DNA of 59,529 nucleotides from Spirochaetales bacterium (lineage in GTDB: Bacteria; Spirochaetota; Spirochaetia; UBA9216): positions 1 to 59,529 of the forward strand of contig QKCC01000137.1 of assembly GCA_003245835.1 (NCBI GenBank), written 5' to 3'. The translations under genes were made by a program, and so were the position numbers. Below the pieces are notes generated by a model. It had not been told where the DNA came from. It saw only the letters and a program-made list of their open reading frames with translations, and searched no databases. Position 1 is the first letter of the stretch; each line of letters begins with the position of its first letter. This document shows positions 52,162 through 59,529 of this stretch, in pieces.

Positions 52162-52678
52162 TAAAGCCCTCCCTCGTCAGAATCTCTTCCAAAACTGCTC
52201 TGGCTCTGTACACTCTTACTTTCACGTTACCTTCTGTGATTTTCAGAATAGAGGCTATTTCTTTATAGTTCAACTGCCCGTATTCCTTCAGTATCAAAAC
52301 TGTGCGCAGATTAAGCGGCAGCTCCATCAATGCGGTCTGCACCGTTTTTATCTGCTCTTTCCTGATTAGTTCATCCTCACCGTTTTCAAAATCCGGCTGT
52401 GGAAGATCCTTTATCCTGTCGACAGCCCGGTTCTCCCGGCCCTTGCGTTTTACATGGTTGTAGCAGAGGTTCTTAACTACCCTGATCAGCCAATACCTCG
52501 ATTGTTCAATTGTCGGTATTTTAACAGATCGGCTGATGTACTTAAGAAAAGCCTCCTGACATAACTCTTCACTGACATCCGTATCACCGGTTATATGATA
52601 TGCGATACGTATGAGAATTGAGAATACTTCTTCATAAACCTGTTCGAAAGATTCCGCAATCCTCTCGTCTTCTATCAT
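52151..52678 (-). CDS. ECF-family RNA polymerase sigma factor
   Basis: 175 residues with region 2 (about 15-75, including 'DTDVSEELCQEAFLKYI') and region 4 (about 115-165, LPLNLRTVLILKEYGQLNYKEIASIL then NVKVRVYRARAVL), with no region 1 or 3, as in ECF sigma factors. ATG 52678 is used; a TTG three codons upstream (52687) has a better-spaced AAAGG. It is co-encoded with its anti-sigma factor and the envelope genes behind it, which are its likely targets. It is 55 bp downstream of cysS. Confidence 0.9.
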   Translation of the reverse strand: MIEDERIAESFEQVYEEVFSILIRIAYHITGDTDVSEELCQEAFLKYISRSVKIPTIEQSRYWLIRVVKNLCYNHVKRKGRENRAVDRIKDLPQPDFENGEDELIRKEQIKTVQTALMELPLNLRTVLILKEYGQLNYKEIASILKITEGNVKVRVYRARAVLEEILTREGFNVS

Positions 52679-52713
52679 ACTAAACAACGAACCTTTGACT
52701 TAGTTACAGCTAT

Positions 52714-52734
52714 TCCCGAAAAAATCGGGATTTT
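52714..52734. terminator. Hairpin between cysS and the sigma-factor gene
   Basis: TCCCGA (52714-52719), loop of five A, TCGGGA (52725-52730), TTTT on the plus strand. On the minus strand, in which both genes run, no T run follows the stem, so it may be an attenuator or mRNA-end structure for cysS rather than a simple terminator. Confidence 0.35.
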
Positions 52735-54149
52735 CAGCTTCCCGACCGTTTTCTGCAGCGTGTACCATCTGCAGTGTCTTTGATTTCGATACCGAGTTCG
52801 AGAAGCTTGTCGCGAAGTTCGTCAGCTTTTATCCAGTCTTTATTCATCCGTGCCGCCTCGCGTTCCTGAACCAGTGCGGCTTCGTCCGGTGTAAGTTCGG
52901 CATCGGCAGCTTCAATCCTGTCCAGCTGCAGGCCGAGAACCTTGTCCATCTCAAGGGCCATCCCCAATTTTTCGCTGTCAGGTATATCTTTATTCTTCAG
53001 CATCTGCCACATTTCAGCAAGAGCTTTCGGCGCGTTCAGATCACTCATCAGTGTTTCATTGAAACGTGCCATAATTGCAGCTGATTCACCGCTGAGACCC
53101 GCGATTGCTGCAGGTTCTGAAGCAGTCTTGAGCTCAGTGATTCTATCATTCAGGTTTTTCCTGGCGTTCCTGGCAGCATCGAGTGATTCAAAGTTGAACA
53201 CAAGCTGAGACCGGTAGTGCCCTCCGAGGCAGAAATACCTGTAGTCAAGCGGCTCATATCCATTATCGATAAGCGTCTGCAGCGTCAGAAAATTACCTGC
53301 AGATTTGGCCATCTTCTGCTTGTCCATCAGCAGGAATTCGCCGTGAATCCAGAAATTTACCCATTTTTTCCCGGTGGCTGCTTCAGACTGCGCGATTTCG
53401 TTCGTATGGTGAATCGGAATGTGATCAATCCCGCCGCAATGGATATCGAATGATTCGCCGAGATACTTCATGCTCATCGCGGAACACTCGATATGCCAGC
53501 CCGGGTAGCCTTCTCCCCACGGAGATTTCCACTGCATCAGATGGTTTTCAAATTTAGAATTTGTGAACCACAGCACAAAGTCTGCCGGGTTCTTTTTGTT
53601 TCCGTCTACAGCTATTCTTGCACCGGCCTTCAGGTTCTGCCTGTCGAGCAGCGCGAGTTCACCGTAGCGGCTGAATTTTTCAGTATCAAAATATACGTTG
53701 CCGCCGGAAATATATGTGAATCCGCCTGCTTCGAGACGCTTGATCAGCGCAATCATGTTTCCGATGTGTTTGGTAGCGACACAGGCTGTTTTGGGTCTCG
53801 TTATATTGAGACGATCTATATCCTTGAAAAATGCGTCTGTGTAGAACAACGCGATTTCGTCCGGAGACTGCCCTGTTTCCCTGGCACTCTTCTCCATTTT
53901 ATCTTCACCGTCATCTGCATCGCCTGTCAGGTGACCGACATCAGTAACGTTCATTACATGGTTGACATTATAACCGGCATACTCCAACGTACGCCTTAGA
54001 AGATCTTCGAATACGTAGGTCCTGAGATTGCCTATATGGGCATAATTATAGACAGTCGGACCGCAGCAGTACAGACCGACTTCCTTTTCATTGATCGGTT
54101 TAAATTCCTGCATTTCCCTTCCGAGGGTATTGTAGAGCCTTAATTTCAC
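52734..54149 (-). CDS. cysS: Cysteinyl-tRNA synthetase
   Basis: 471 residues. Start is GTG 54149, five bases after AGGAGG; an in-frame reading extending to 54494 would run antisense through murB and is rejected. Motifs: CCGPTVYNYAHIGNLRTY (zinc Cys and HIGH, about 28-45), zinc ligands in 'HIECSAMSM' and 'DIHCGGIDHIPIHHTNE', and KMAKSAGN for KMSKS (about 269). Ends with 'IEIKDTADGTRCR', the usual CysRS tail. Divergent from murB with 52 bp between starts. Confidence 0.96.
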   Translation of the reverse strand: MKLRLYNTLGREMQEFKPINEKEVGLYCCGPTVYNYAHIGNLRTYVFEDLLRRTLEYAGYNVNHVMNVTDVGHLTGDADDGEDKMEKSARETGQSPDEIALFYTDAFFKDIDRLNITRPKTACVATKHIGNMIALIKRLEAGGFTYISGGNVYFDTEKFSRYGELALLDRQNLKAGARIAVDGNKKNPADFVLWFTNSKFENHLMQWKSPWGEGYPGWHIECSAMSMKYLGESFDIHCGGIDHIPIHHTNEIAQSEAATGKKWVNFWIHGEFLLMDKQKMAKSAGNFLTLQTLIDNGYEPLDYRYFCLGGHYRSQLVFNFESLDAARNARKNLNDRITELKTASEPAAIAGLSGESAAIMARFNETLMSDLNAPKALAEMWQMLKNKDIPDSEKLGMALEMDKVLGLQLDRIEAADAELTPDEAALVQEREAARMNKDWIKADELRDKLLELGIEIKDTADGTRCRKRSGS

Positions 54150-54201
54150 AAAATCCTCCTGTCTATGGATCATTACACGTTTTTTGGTTAAGATCCTACC
54201 T

Positions 54202-55125
54202 GTGGATAATTTACGGAATATACTTAAAAAAATCAACATCAAGGGCGAATTACGTTTCGATGAATCGATGTCGATGCACACAACATTCGAAACGGGGGGG
54301 CCGGCCGACATATATACAGCCCCGGCCGATGAAGATGAACTGCTTGCATTAGTCAAAGCCGTCCGATCCGCAGGTATTCCTGCGTTTATTCTCGGAGGCG
54401 GGGCAAACCTGCTTGTGTCCGACCTTGGAATCCGCGGCGCAGTCATCGACATGAAGAATCTCAGCGCCATAAAAATAGATGACGGAAATTTCATATGCCA
54501 GGCCGGTGCCCCGGTAGACTCTGCCTGCGAAGCGGCGCTTGAAGCCGGACTCGGCGGACTCGACGCGTTCTACGGAATGCCCGGCACCATAGGCGGAGCA
54601 GTCTGGATGAACGCGCGATGCTACGGTATTTCGGTATCTGATATTATCCGGTCTGTAAAATATGCTGACAGCTCATTTAATTGCATAACACGCAGTTTTG
54701 CTGCCGACGATTTTTCATACAAACTTTCCCCCTTTCAGGGCGGTGACTCCATAATTCTCGAGGCGGTTTTCAGCCTGCCCCCAAAGGATCGTAAAGAAAT
54801 AAAGGCGATCATGCATAGCAACCGGGAAGACCGGCGGGCAAAAGGCCATTATTCAGGACCGAGTGCCGGATCCGTGTTCAAAAACAACAGGGATTTCGGT
54901 AAGCCGTCAGGTGTGATCATAGATTCGCTCGGAATGCGGGGTACAAAAATCGGCAAGGCAAAGATCTCGGACGGGCACGCAAATATTTTCATCAACACCG
55001 GCGGTGCAAGTTCAGAGGATATTTACCGTCTTATAAAACTCACAATTGACAGAGTATCATCCGCATACGGGTACCTTCTTGAACCGGAAGTTCAGCTGAT
55101 AGGCGACTTCTCCTACATAAGGTAG
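54202..55125 (+). CDS. murB: UDP-N-acetylenolpyruvoylglucosamine reductase
   Basis: 307 residues from GTG 54202; TTG 54184 is the other in-frame option and neither has a ribosome site. FAD-binding PCMH domain: TTFETGGPADIYTAP, ILGGGANLLVSDLG (about 66-79), GLDAFYGMPGTIGGAVWMNA. The proton-donating Ser is in GPSAGSVFKN (about 219-228), and the catalytic Glu near the end fits 'LLEPEVQLIGDF'. Reduces UDP-GlcNAc-enolpyruvate to UDP-MurNAc in peptidoglycan synthesis, supporting a bacterial wall. The short divergent spacer with cysS may hold both promoters. Confidence 0.93.
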   Translation: MDNLRNILKKINIKGELRFDESMSMHTTFETGGPADIYTAPADEDELLALVKAVRSAGIPAFILGGGANLLVSDLGIRGAVIDMKNLSAIKIDDGNFICQAGAPVDSACEAALEAGLGGLDAFYGMPGTIGGAVWMNARCYGISVSDIIRSVKYADSSFNCITRSFAADDFSYKLSPFQGGDSIILEAVFSLPPKDRKEIKAIMHSNREDRRAKGHYSGPSAGSVFKNNRDFGKPSGVIIDSLGMRGTKIGKAKISDGHANIFINTGGASSEDIYRLIKLTIDRVSSAYGYLLEPEVQLIGDFSYIR

Positions 55126-55150
55126 TCAGCCCGCCGAATCTATCTCGTCA

Positions 55151-55212
55151 TACTTTTAATAATTTCCAAAAAAGTATATCCTGTTAAAAAAAATAAACAG
55201 GAGGCAGCTGAC
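55151..55212 (+). promoter_or_regulatory. mgtE leader with tandem hairpins
   Basis: Two small inverted repeats lie in the 87-bp gap before mgtE: TACTTTT/AAAAGTA (55151-55176) and CCTGTT/AACAGG (55180-55201). The second pairs with the first half of the AGGAGG ribosome site (55200-55205) and could hide it. The leader is too short for a full M-box magnesium riboswitch. Confidence 0.4.
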
Positions 55213-56550
55213 ATGGAAATTAAAGACAAACTGAACTTTGAAGAGATGCCTCCGGAAGAATTAAAAAGCATTCTTGCAGATCTGCCGCTGGCTGATATTC
55301 TTGAAGAATGGGACTCCTTCAACACCGAAGAAGCGCTGAAAATCATGATGAATCTTCCGCTTGAAGACAAGGTTGATCTTCTTAGTGCACTCTCAAAAAC
55401 CGAACAGGAAAAACTTATTGAATCTTTATCGGCCCAGAGTCTGAACCAGATACTTTCAGAAATGGATCCTGACGACCTGACGGACTTTATTCAGTCGGTG
55501 TCTCCGGACGTCCGCAAAGAAGCCTGGAACAGCCTTTCGGAAGAAGCAAAAAAAGAAACACTCTTCCTGCTGCGTTTTGACGAAGAGGCTGCAGCGGGTC
55601 TGATGACGCCCAGATACCTGGCCGTCCGCGCCGGGATCACAGTCGGCCAGGCGCTTGCTTTCGTCAGGAAGGGCGCGCAGGAGGTTGAAACAGTTTATTA
55701 CATCTACATCCTCGATGAACTTCAGAGGCTGCTCGGTATAGTTTCACTGCGTGATCTTCTCACAGCAAACGATAATGTTAAAATAAATGACATAATGGAG
55801 ACAAACTATGTCTCGGTACATGAAGATACAGACCAGGAAGAAGTAGCAAAAACACTCGAAACCTACGACCTTATTGCAGTTCCGGTTGTCGACAGCCGTA
55901 ACCAGCTTCTTGGTATTGTTACCTTCGACGATATTATCGACGTTATCCGCGAAGAACATACCGAAGATACCTACAAGATGGGAGGTATGACCGGTAATAT
56001 CGATCGTTATCTTGACAGTTCCATCTTCAGTCTTGTCAAAAAGAGAGTACCTTGGCTTATTATTCTGCTCATTCTCGGAACGATCACAACCAATGTGGTG
56101 GATCACTATTCCGGCCTTATTACTGCTGCAGCATTTCTGTTTATTTTCATGCCGGTTATAACCCAGACGGGCGGTAATTCGGGAAGCCAGTCATCTACCC
56201 TCATGATACGCGGTCTTGCCACCGGCGAAATCCACTCACGTGACGCCGGAAAAATTCTTCTGAAAGAAATAGCCGTCGGAGTTTCAATGGGCATTATCAC
56301 CGGTACAGTAATTATCCTAAGAAGCTATTTTCTTCCGCCCGGTGTAGAATTTGAGCAGTCTATTATCATAGGGGTGGCGCTGGCCTTTGTGGTACTGTTT
56401 TCAACCCTTGTCGGAACACTCGCACCGCTGCTGATTAACAGGATGGGACTCGACCCGACGGTTATGTCGGCTCCTTTAATGGCTACAGTAATTGATGTTG
56501 CGGGTTTGACAATTTATTTCGAGATCGCCCGGATACTTTTAAGATTATAG
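55213..56550 (+). CDS. mgtE: Magnesium transporter MgtE
   Basis: 445 residues. N-terminal acidic superhelical N domain (about 15-125), paired CBS domains (about 130-255, with 'LMTPRYLAVRAG' and 'IMETNYVSVHEDT'), a plug helix, and five membrane helices (about 280-440). The conserved ion-path segment NSGSQSSTLMIRGLATGEI (about 325-343) is present, and a late helix has the LGLD-type 'MGLDPTVMSAPLMATVIDV' with the family Asp. Homodimeric Mg2+ channel gated by cytosolic Mg2+. AGGAGG ribosome site. Confidence 0.95.
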   Translation: MEIKDKLNFEEMPPEELKSILADLPLADILEEWDSFNTEEALKIMMNLPLEDKVDLLSALSKTEQEKLIESLSAQSLNQILSEMDPDDLTDFIQSVSPDVRKEAWNSLSEEAKKETLFLLRFDEEAAAGLMTPRYLAVRAGITVGQALAFVRKGAQEVETVYYIYILDELQRLLGIVSLRDLLTANDNVKINDIMETNYVSVHEDTDQEEVAKTLETYDLIAVPVVDSRNQLLGIVTFDDIIDVIREEHTEDTYKMGGMTGNIDRYLDSSIFSLVKKRVPWLIILLILGTITTNVVDHYSGLITAAAFLFIFMPVITQTGGNSGSQSSTLMIRGLATGEIHSRDAGKILLKEIAVGVSMGIITGTVIILRSYFLPPGVEFEQSIIIGVALAFVVLFSTLVGTLAPLLINRMGLDPTVMSAPLMATVIDVAGLTIYFEIARILLRL

Positions 56551-56556
56551 TTTTAT

Positions 56557-56590
56557 AAAAAAAACGGACCGGCTTTTCACGGCCGGTCCG
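56557..56590 (-). terminator. Rho-independent terminator of ackA
   Basis: Minus strand: CGGACCGGC, 8-nt loop, GCCGGTCCG (9-bp GC-rich stem, 56590-56565), followed by eight T (56564-56557). Located 62 bp past the ackA stop. Confidence 0.93.
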
Positions 56591-56629
56591 ATGGAAAGCT
56601 CAACGCTATTCCAAACACCTACACAAAAA

Positions 56630-56651
56630 AGGGAACCTCTTCCCTGTTTTT
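56630..56651 (+). terminator. Probable mgtE terminator
   Basis: AGGGAA (56630-56635), loop CCTC, TTCCCT (56640-56645), then GTTTTT. A preceding A run could also make it work for ackA on the other strand. Located 80 bp after the mgtE stop. Confidence 0.6.
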
Positions 56652-56652
56652 C

Positions 56653-57879
56653 CTATTCTTTTAAGTATACCCAGCTTTTGAACTGCTTGTTTATCAGTTC
56701 GTGGGTATCAATAGCAATCTGCAGTTCTTCGTTTGTCGGCATGACAACAATCGATATCGGTGAATAATCTACCGAGACTATGCCCGCCTTCGAGCCGTTC
56801 TGCTTATTCTTTTCATAATCCATGACTATTCCGATGTTTTCCAGGCGGTGGCAGATCATCTCGCGCATCCTGGTATCATTCTCTCCGATTCCGCCTGTAA
56901 AAATCAGCGCATCGACCTTGACCATATTAGCGGCATAAGCGCCAATATACATCCTTATTCTGTGAGCGAAGACTTCAAGGGCCTCCTGGGCATCCTGGTT
57001 TCCGCTGTCTGCGGCAACGTGAAGATCTCTCATGTCGTTCGAGATCCCCGACAGCCCGAGCAGTCCGCCCTTTTTATTTACCATCTCGTTAATTTCTTCC
57101 TTCGAATGCCCCTTCTCCAGCAGGAACAGAAGTATTGCAGGATCAAGGTCACCGCTTCTAGTTCCCATAACAAGACCTTCCAAAGGAGTAAAACCCATTG
57201 ATGTCTCAACGGAAAGGCCCTGCCTTATTGCAGTAATTGAAGCACCGTTTCCAAGATGGCAAGAAATAACATTAGTATTCTCAACAGATCGCTTTAAAAG
57301 CTTTACCGCTTCGGCTGAAACATAGCGGTGGCTGGTTCCATGAAAACCGTATCGTCTGATTTTATATTTGGTATAAAGTTCCCGCGGAAGACCGTACAGG
57401 TAGGACGCAGGAGACAGCGTCTGGTGAAAGGCCGTATCAAAAACAGCAACCTGGGGTACACCGGGCAGCATTTCCATTGCAGCTTTGATTCCTGTCAGGT
57501 TCGCAGGGTTATGCAGCGGGGCAAGATCGGAGTTCCGCTGAATTGCATCTATCACCTTGTCATCTATAATTACCGAATTCGCATAATCCTCGCCGCCGTG
57601 TACAGTCCTGTGCCCTACACCGGTTATTTCCTGAATCGATTCAATAATACCCTTTTCCGGGTCTGTAAGCGCCCTGCTCACCAGAGACATGGCAGCATCA
57701 TGATCCGGCAGAGGTTCTTCCGATTCAAAAACTCCCTTCTGTGAATGCTGTGTAATTTTTCCGATTTCGGAACCTATTCTTTCGACCAGGCCCTTTCCAA
57801 GGCTTGTTCGCCCCGGCATCGCGTACACTTCATATTTAAGCGATGAGCTGCCGCAATTTATAACAAGCAGTTTTTCCAT
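56653..57879 (-). CDS. ackA: Acetate kinase
   Basis: 408 residues, normal for AckA. Begins LLVINCGSSSLKY (phosphate-binding 1), with GHRTVHGG (catalytic Arg, about 91-98), 'VFDTAFHQTL' (Asp, about 147-156), GFHGTSHRYV and HLGNGASITA (about 179 and 209-218), and FTGGIGEND near the end. Interconverts acetyl phosphate and acetate with ATP formation, the expected energy step of a fermenting spirochaete. GGAG ribosome site 7 bp before ATG. A second acetate-kinase-type gene begins at 59480. Confidence 0.96.
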   Translation of the reverse strand: MEKLLVINCGSSSLKYEVYAMPGRTSLGKGLVERIGSEIGKITQHSQKGVFESEEPLPDHDAAMSLVSRALTDPEKGIIESIQEITGVGHRTVHGGEDYANSVIIDDKVIDAIQRNSDLAPLHNPANLTGIKAAMEMLPGVPQVAVFDTAFHQTLSPASYLYGLPRELYTKYKIRRYGFHGTSHRYVSAEAVKLLKRSVENTNVISCHLGNGASITAIRQGLSVETSMGFTPLEGLVMGTRSGDLDPAILLFLLEKGHSKEEINEMVNKKGGLLGLSGISNDMRDLHVAADSGNQDAQEALEVFAHRIRMYIGAYAANMVKVDALIFTGGIGENDTRMREMICHRLENIGIVMDYEKNKQNGSKAGIVSVDYSPISIVVMPTNEELQIAIDTHELINKQFKSWVYLKE

Positions 57880-57999
57880 TTCTTCGCTCCAGGTAGTAAG
57901 GTTTGTTACTATTTATGATAACAGCATATTAACCCGTATGGAATAGCTTTTCAACCAAACTTTACACTTTTTTTCATCTTTCGGAATAATGTCAACTTT

Positions 58000-59379
58000 T
58001 TACTTTGAGGTAAATTCCAGTCTGAAATCCGTTAGCGACGGCGGAAATTCTGAAACCGATAAGTCAACCAAACACTTAATCCTCCAGCGCTCAGTCTTTA
58101 AAACTGCACCGGTCTTCACGAACTGCTCATCCCCATCGAAACTGTATTCGGAACTGATACCGGTAAACTCGGAATCGAAAGCAGTCCTTATGCTGAAGCT
58201 GTAAACGGTTTCTGCAGGCATATAATCTTCAAAACCAGTTTTAAATCTGAACGCGCTGCTGATTTTGAAAGGATCAGGGCTGAGATCGACTTTCAATTTT
58301 GCTGAGACATCATTTGAACATACGCCGGTCAGACTGTAACTCCTTTTATAAGAGCCGTCCGCCGCTGTGCTGAAAATTCCTTCGCTGAATTCTATACCGG
58401 TTTCAACTATTTCATTTCTGGTGATATATGCCGATGGAATCACAGGTTCTGTACCGGTTTCCAACATGAAACTGCATGAAAAGCTGATTAATGCCTCATT
58501 CCGGCTGACCAGCAGGTTTGCCGAAGCCCCGAACGCATACTGCTGTTCAGAAAGTGTACCTGATGCATCCAGAAATCCGGGAGCGGCAGCAGAGGCGATG
58601 ACTGCCGCATTGATCGTTTTATTTCCGGCTTTCAGGTACGCCCTCAGCCGTCCGGACGGTTCCGTATACTGCGGCATAGAGCCGCACAGAAGCAATGATA
58701 AAACGGCATTAAAACTTTCATCAGTAAAAGCCGGCAACCGGCGCCCGGGCCGGCGGCCTTCACCGAAAGCGATCCTTATTTCCGAAGCGGGGTTAAGCTG
58801 CAGCTGGAACGGTATTCGATCGCTGTCTGAAAACCATGAAGACGCATCTTCAAGCGGACGGGACTGTCCGCCGATGATAAGCAGATCCGTTTCAATATGC
58901 ATATTCTGTTCCAAAATCCCGTCGGGTATTGCCAGGTTATTAAGCAGCGCTCCTGTGTGTAGAAGTCCGTCGTTACTGCGAAAAAACCAGATAGCCGCAT
59001 CAGATGCTCCGGGCACAATGACAGCGGCTCCGAACCTCGACGGCCGGGTAAATGTACCGGAAACAGACAGAGTCCCCTGTTCGGACAGGACGCCGGCGTT
59101 CGGAAGAGGAGTTCCTGTACTGCTCAATTCCCTGACGGAGCCTTTAAGCTGCAGCCGGCCTGCAATGAAATACTCCGACTTTAAAACAGGTTCGATAAAA
59201 ACGAATTTGCCGTCCTTAAAGTCCGAAACAAAACCCAGACTGAATAATTCATGTTCCCAGCTGATTCTGTTGAAAAAACTGCCGTCGGACTGCATCTTAG
59301 AATTTAATCCGGTTTCCGCAGTCAGCATGGTACCGTTAAAAAAAAGCAGAATACAGAGCATTATGCAGTAAATTTTCAC
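58000..59379 (-). CDS. Exported beta-rich protein, possibly outer membrane
   Basis: 459 residues. Signal peptide (about 1-21, ending MLTAE). The mature chain alternates hydrophobic and polar residues in many short strands (for example FKISSAFRFKTGFED, YSFSIRTAFD, WRIKCLVDLSVSEF), ending 'DFRLEFTSK', with no long hydrophobic helix, which suits a beta-barrel or a large beta sandwich. No family recognised. GTG start after AGAGGG. An overlapping opposite-strand reading of similar length is not considered real. It is flanked by two acetate-kinase-type genes. Confidence 0.72.
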   Translation of the reverse strand: MKIYCIMLCILLFFNGTMLTAETGLNSKMQSDGSFFNRISWEHELFSLGFVSDFKDGKFVFIEPVLKSEYFIAGRLQLKGSVRELSSTGTPLPNAGVLSEQGTLSVSGTFTRPSRFGAAVIVPGASDAAIWFFRSNDGLLHTGALLNNLAIPDGILEQNMHIETDLLIIGGQSRPLEDASSWFSDSDRIPFQLQLNPASEIRIAFGEGRRPGRRLPAFTDESFNAVLSLLLCGSMPQYTEPSGRLRAYLKAGNKTINAAVIASAAAPGFLDASGTLSEQQYAFGASANLLVSRNEALISFSCSFMLETGTEPVIPSAYITRNEIVETGIEFSEGIFSTAADGSYKRSYSLTGVCSNDVSAKLKVDLSPDPFKISSAFRFKTGFEDYMPAETVYSFSIRTAFDSEFTGISSEYSFDGDEQFVKTGAVLKTERWRIKCLVDLSVSEFPPSLTDFRLEFTSK

Positions 59380-59410
59380 AACACCCTCTAATTCAATTTT
59401 TCTCCGATGC

Positions 59411-59438
59411 TTGAAAATTATGATTTTTTATGTAAAAT
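59411..59438 (+). promoter_or_regulatory. Promoter of the second acetate-kinase-type gene
   Basis: TTGAAA at 59411-59416, 16-bp spacer, TAAAAT at 59433-59438. The start codon lies 41 bp downstream with AGGAGG in between. Confidence 0.6.
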
Positions 59439-59479
59439 TGGTACGTTAAACACGAATAAGTATTTTCAGGAGGAAATAA

Positions 59480-59529
59480 TTGGTAATATTAACCCTTAAC
59501 TGCGGAAGTTCGTCTTTGAAGTATCAGCT
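59480..59529 (+). CDS. Acetate/butyrate kinase-type gene, 3'-truncated by window end
   Basis: Only the first 16 codons are visible. TTG start, 7 bp after AGGAGG, then VILTLNCGSSSLKYQ, which matches the N-terminal phosphate-binding signature of acetokinases; compare LLVINCGSSSLKYE in the ackA gene nearby. Acetate kinase, propionate kinase or a butyrate-kinase-like ASKHA enzyme are all possible. The signature is short but very specific. Confidence 0.8.
   Translation, partial: MVILTLNCGSSSLKYQ

Noticed and set aside
52679-52733. Self-recognised ECF promoter upstream of the sigma gene
   Set aside because: A TGTAAC...CGT pair can be read, but the spacing is shorter than usual, so the match is not convincing.
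54150-54494. N-terminal extension of cysS
   Set aside because: It would read antisense through murB; AGGAGG and GTG at 54149 define the start.
58367-59371. 334-codon opposite-strand frame over the beta-rich protein gene
   Set aside because: No ribosome site or signal, and composition fits an antisense shadow; the minus-strand frame has a signal peptide and RBS.

Overview
The window looks like a chromosomal segment of an anaerobic spirochaete, Treponema/Spirochaeta-like and moderately AT-rich. Pointers are two adjacent MptE-like (DUF115) motility-accessory genes, many unrecognised exported proteins with signal peptides, a PEGA-domain envelope protein, a type-2 (eukaryal-like) isoleucyl-tRNA synthetase, a treponeme-type GH57 protein, a six-gene Rnf complex and fermentative acetate kinase. 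This assignment is inference from gene content; no rRNA or other decisive marker is present. I see no tRNA or rRNA gene, insertion sequence, prophage or CRISPR array. The DNA is densely packed, with many ATGA/TGATG overlaps, and only one non-coding stretch exceeds 300 bp (12157-12473).

Layout. 1-4369 (+): a truncated gene beginning in an 18-bp tandem repeat (EAEPEL hexapeptides), then two DUF115 proteins likely used in flagellin glycosylation. 4375-8095: a MEMO-family protein, a membrane protein with a degenerate GGDEF-like domain, RNase Z and a DnaQ-like exonuclease. 8085-12156 (-): mcsA-mcsB-clpC, the protein-arginine phosphorylation/degradation module, without ctsR, preceded by a leader with palindromes. 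12474-20804 (-): a long co-directional run with a Cas2-like small protein, prfB with its programmed frameshift, a CheY-like regulator, a PEGA protein, ftsY, an exported protein and a LolCDE-type exporter. 20925-24213: an exported FN3-like/TPR protein and a GH57 homologue whose catalytic motifs are eroded. 24243-30666 (-): rnfCDGEAB headed by an unknown polytopic membrane protein. 30748-37032: a pseudouridine synthase, a P-loop/Asp23-Gls24 fusion, a catalytically dead peptidase-like TPR protein, poly(A) polymerase-type nucleotidyltransferase, hisS and an FmdB zinc ribbon. 37114-42554 (-): ileS, a lipoprotein, hisH and hisF. 42771-48099: an MthK-like K+ channel paired with a soluble cNMP-binding protein, valS, and an exported degenerate PCMT-like protein. 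48141-54149 (-): cysS, an ECF sigma factor and its zinc-finger anti-sigma factor, a secreted protein, an IPT/TIG-transglutaminase-like protein whose catalytic Cys is Ser, and a protein with two cNMP-binding domains. 54202-59529: murB, mgtE, ackA, a probable outer-membrane beta-rich protein, and the first codons of a second acetate-kinase-type gene.

How the parts fit. The set is mostly translation (hisS, ileS, valS, cysS, prfB, pseudouridine synthase), envelope biogenesis (FtsY, LolCDE, MurB, exported proteins), proteostasis (McsA/B-ClpC) and anaerobic energy metabolism (Rnf, AckA). A recurring theme is pseudoenzymes: the GGDEF-like, GH57-like, gluzincin-like, transglutaminase-like and PCMT-like proteins keep the fold signature but lack expected catalytic residues. 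The best leads for something undescribed are the stand-alone Cas2-like gene fused transcriptionally to prfB, the P-loop/Gls24 fusion, the atypical McsB, the unknown membrane protein heading rnf, and the sigma/anti-sigma-linked pseudo-transglutaminase.
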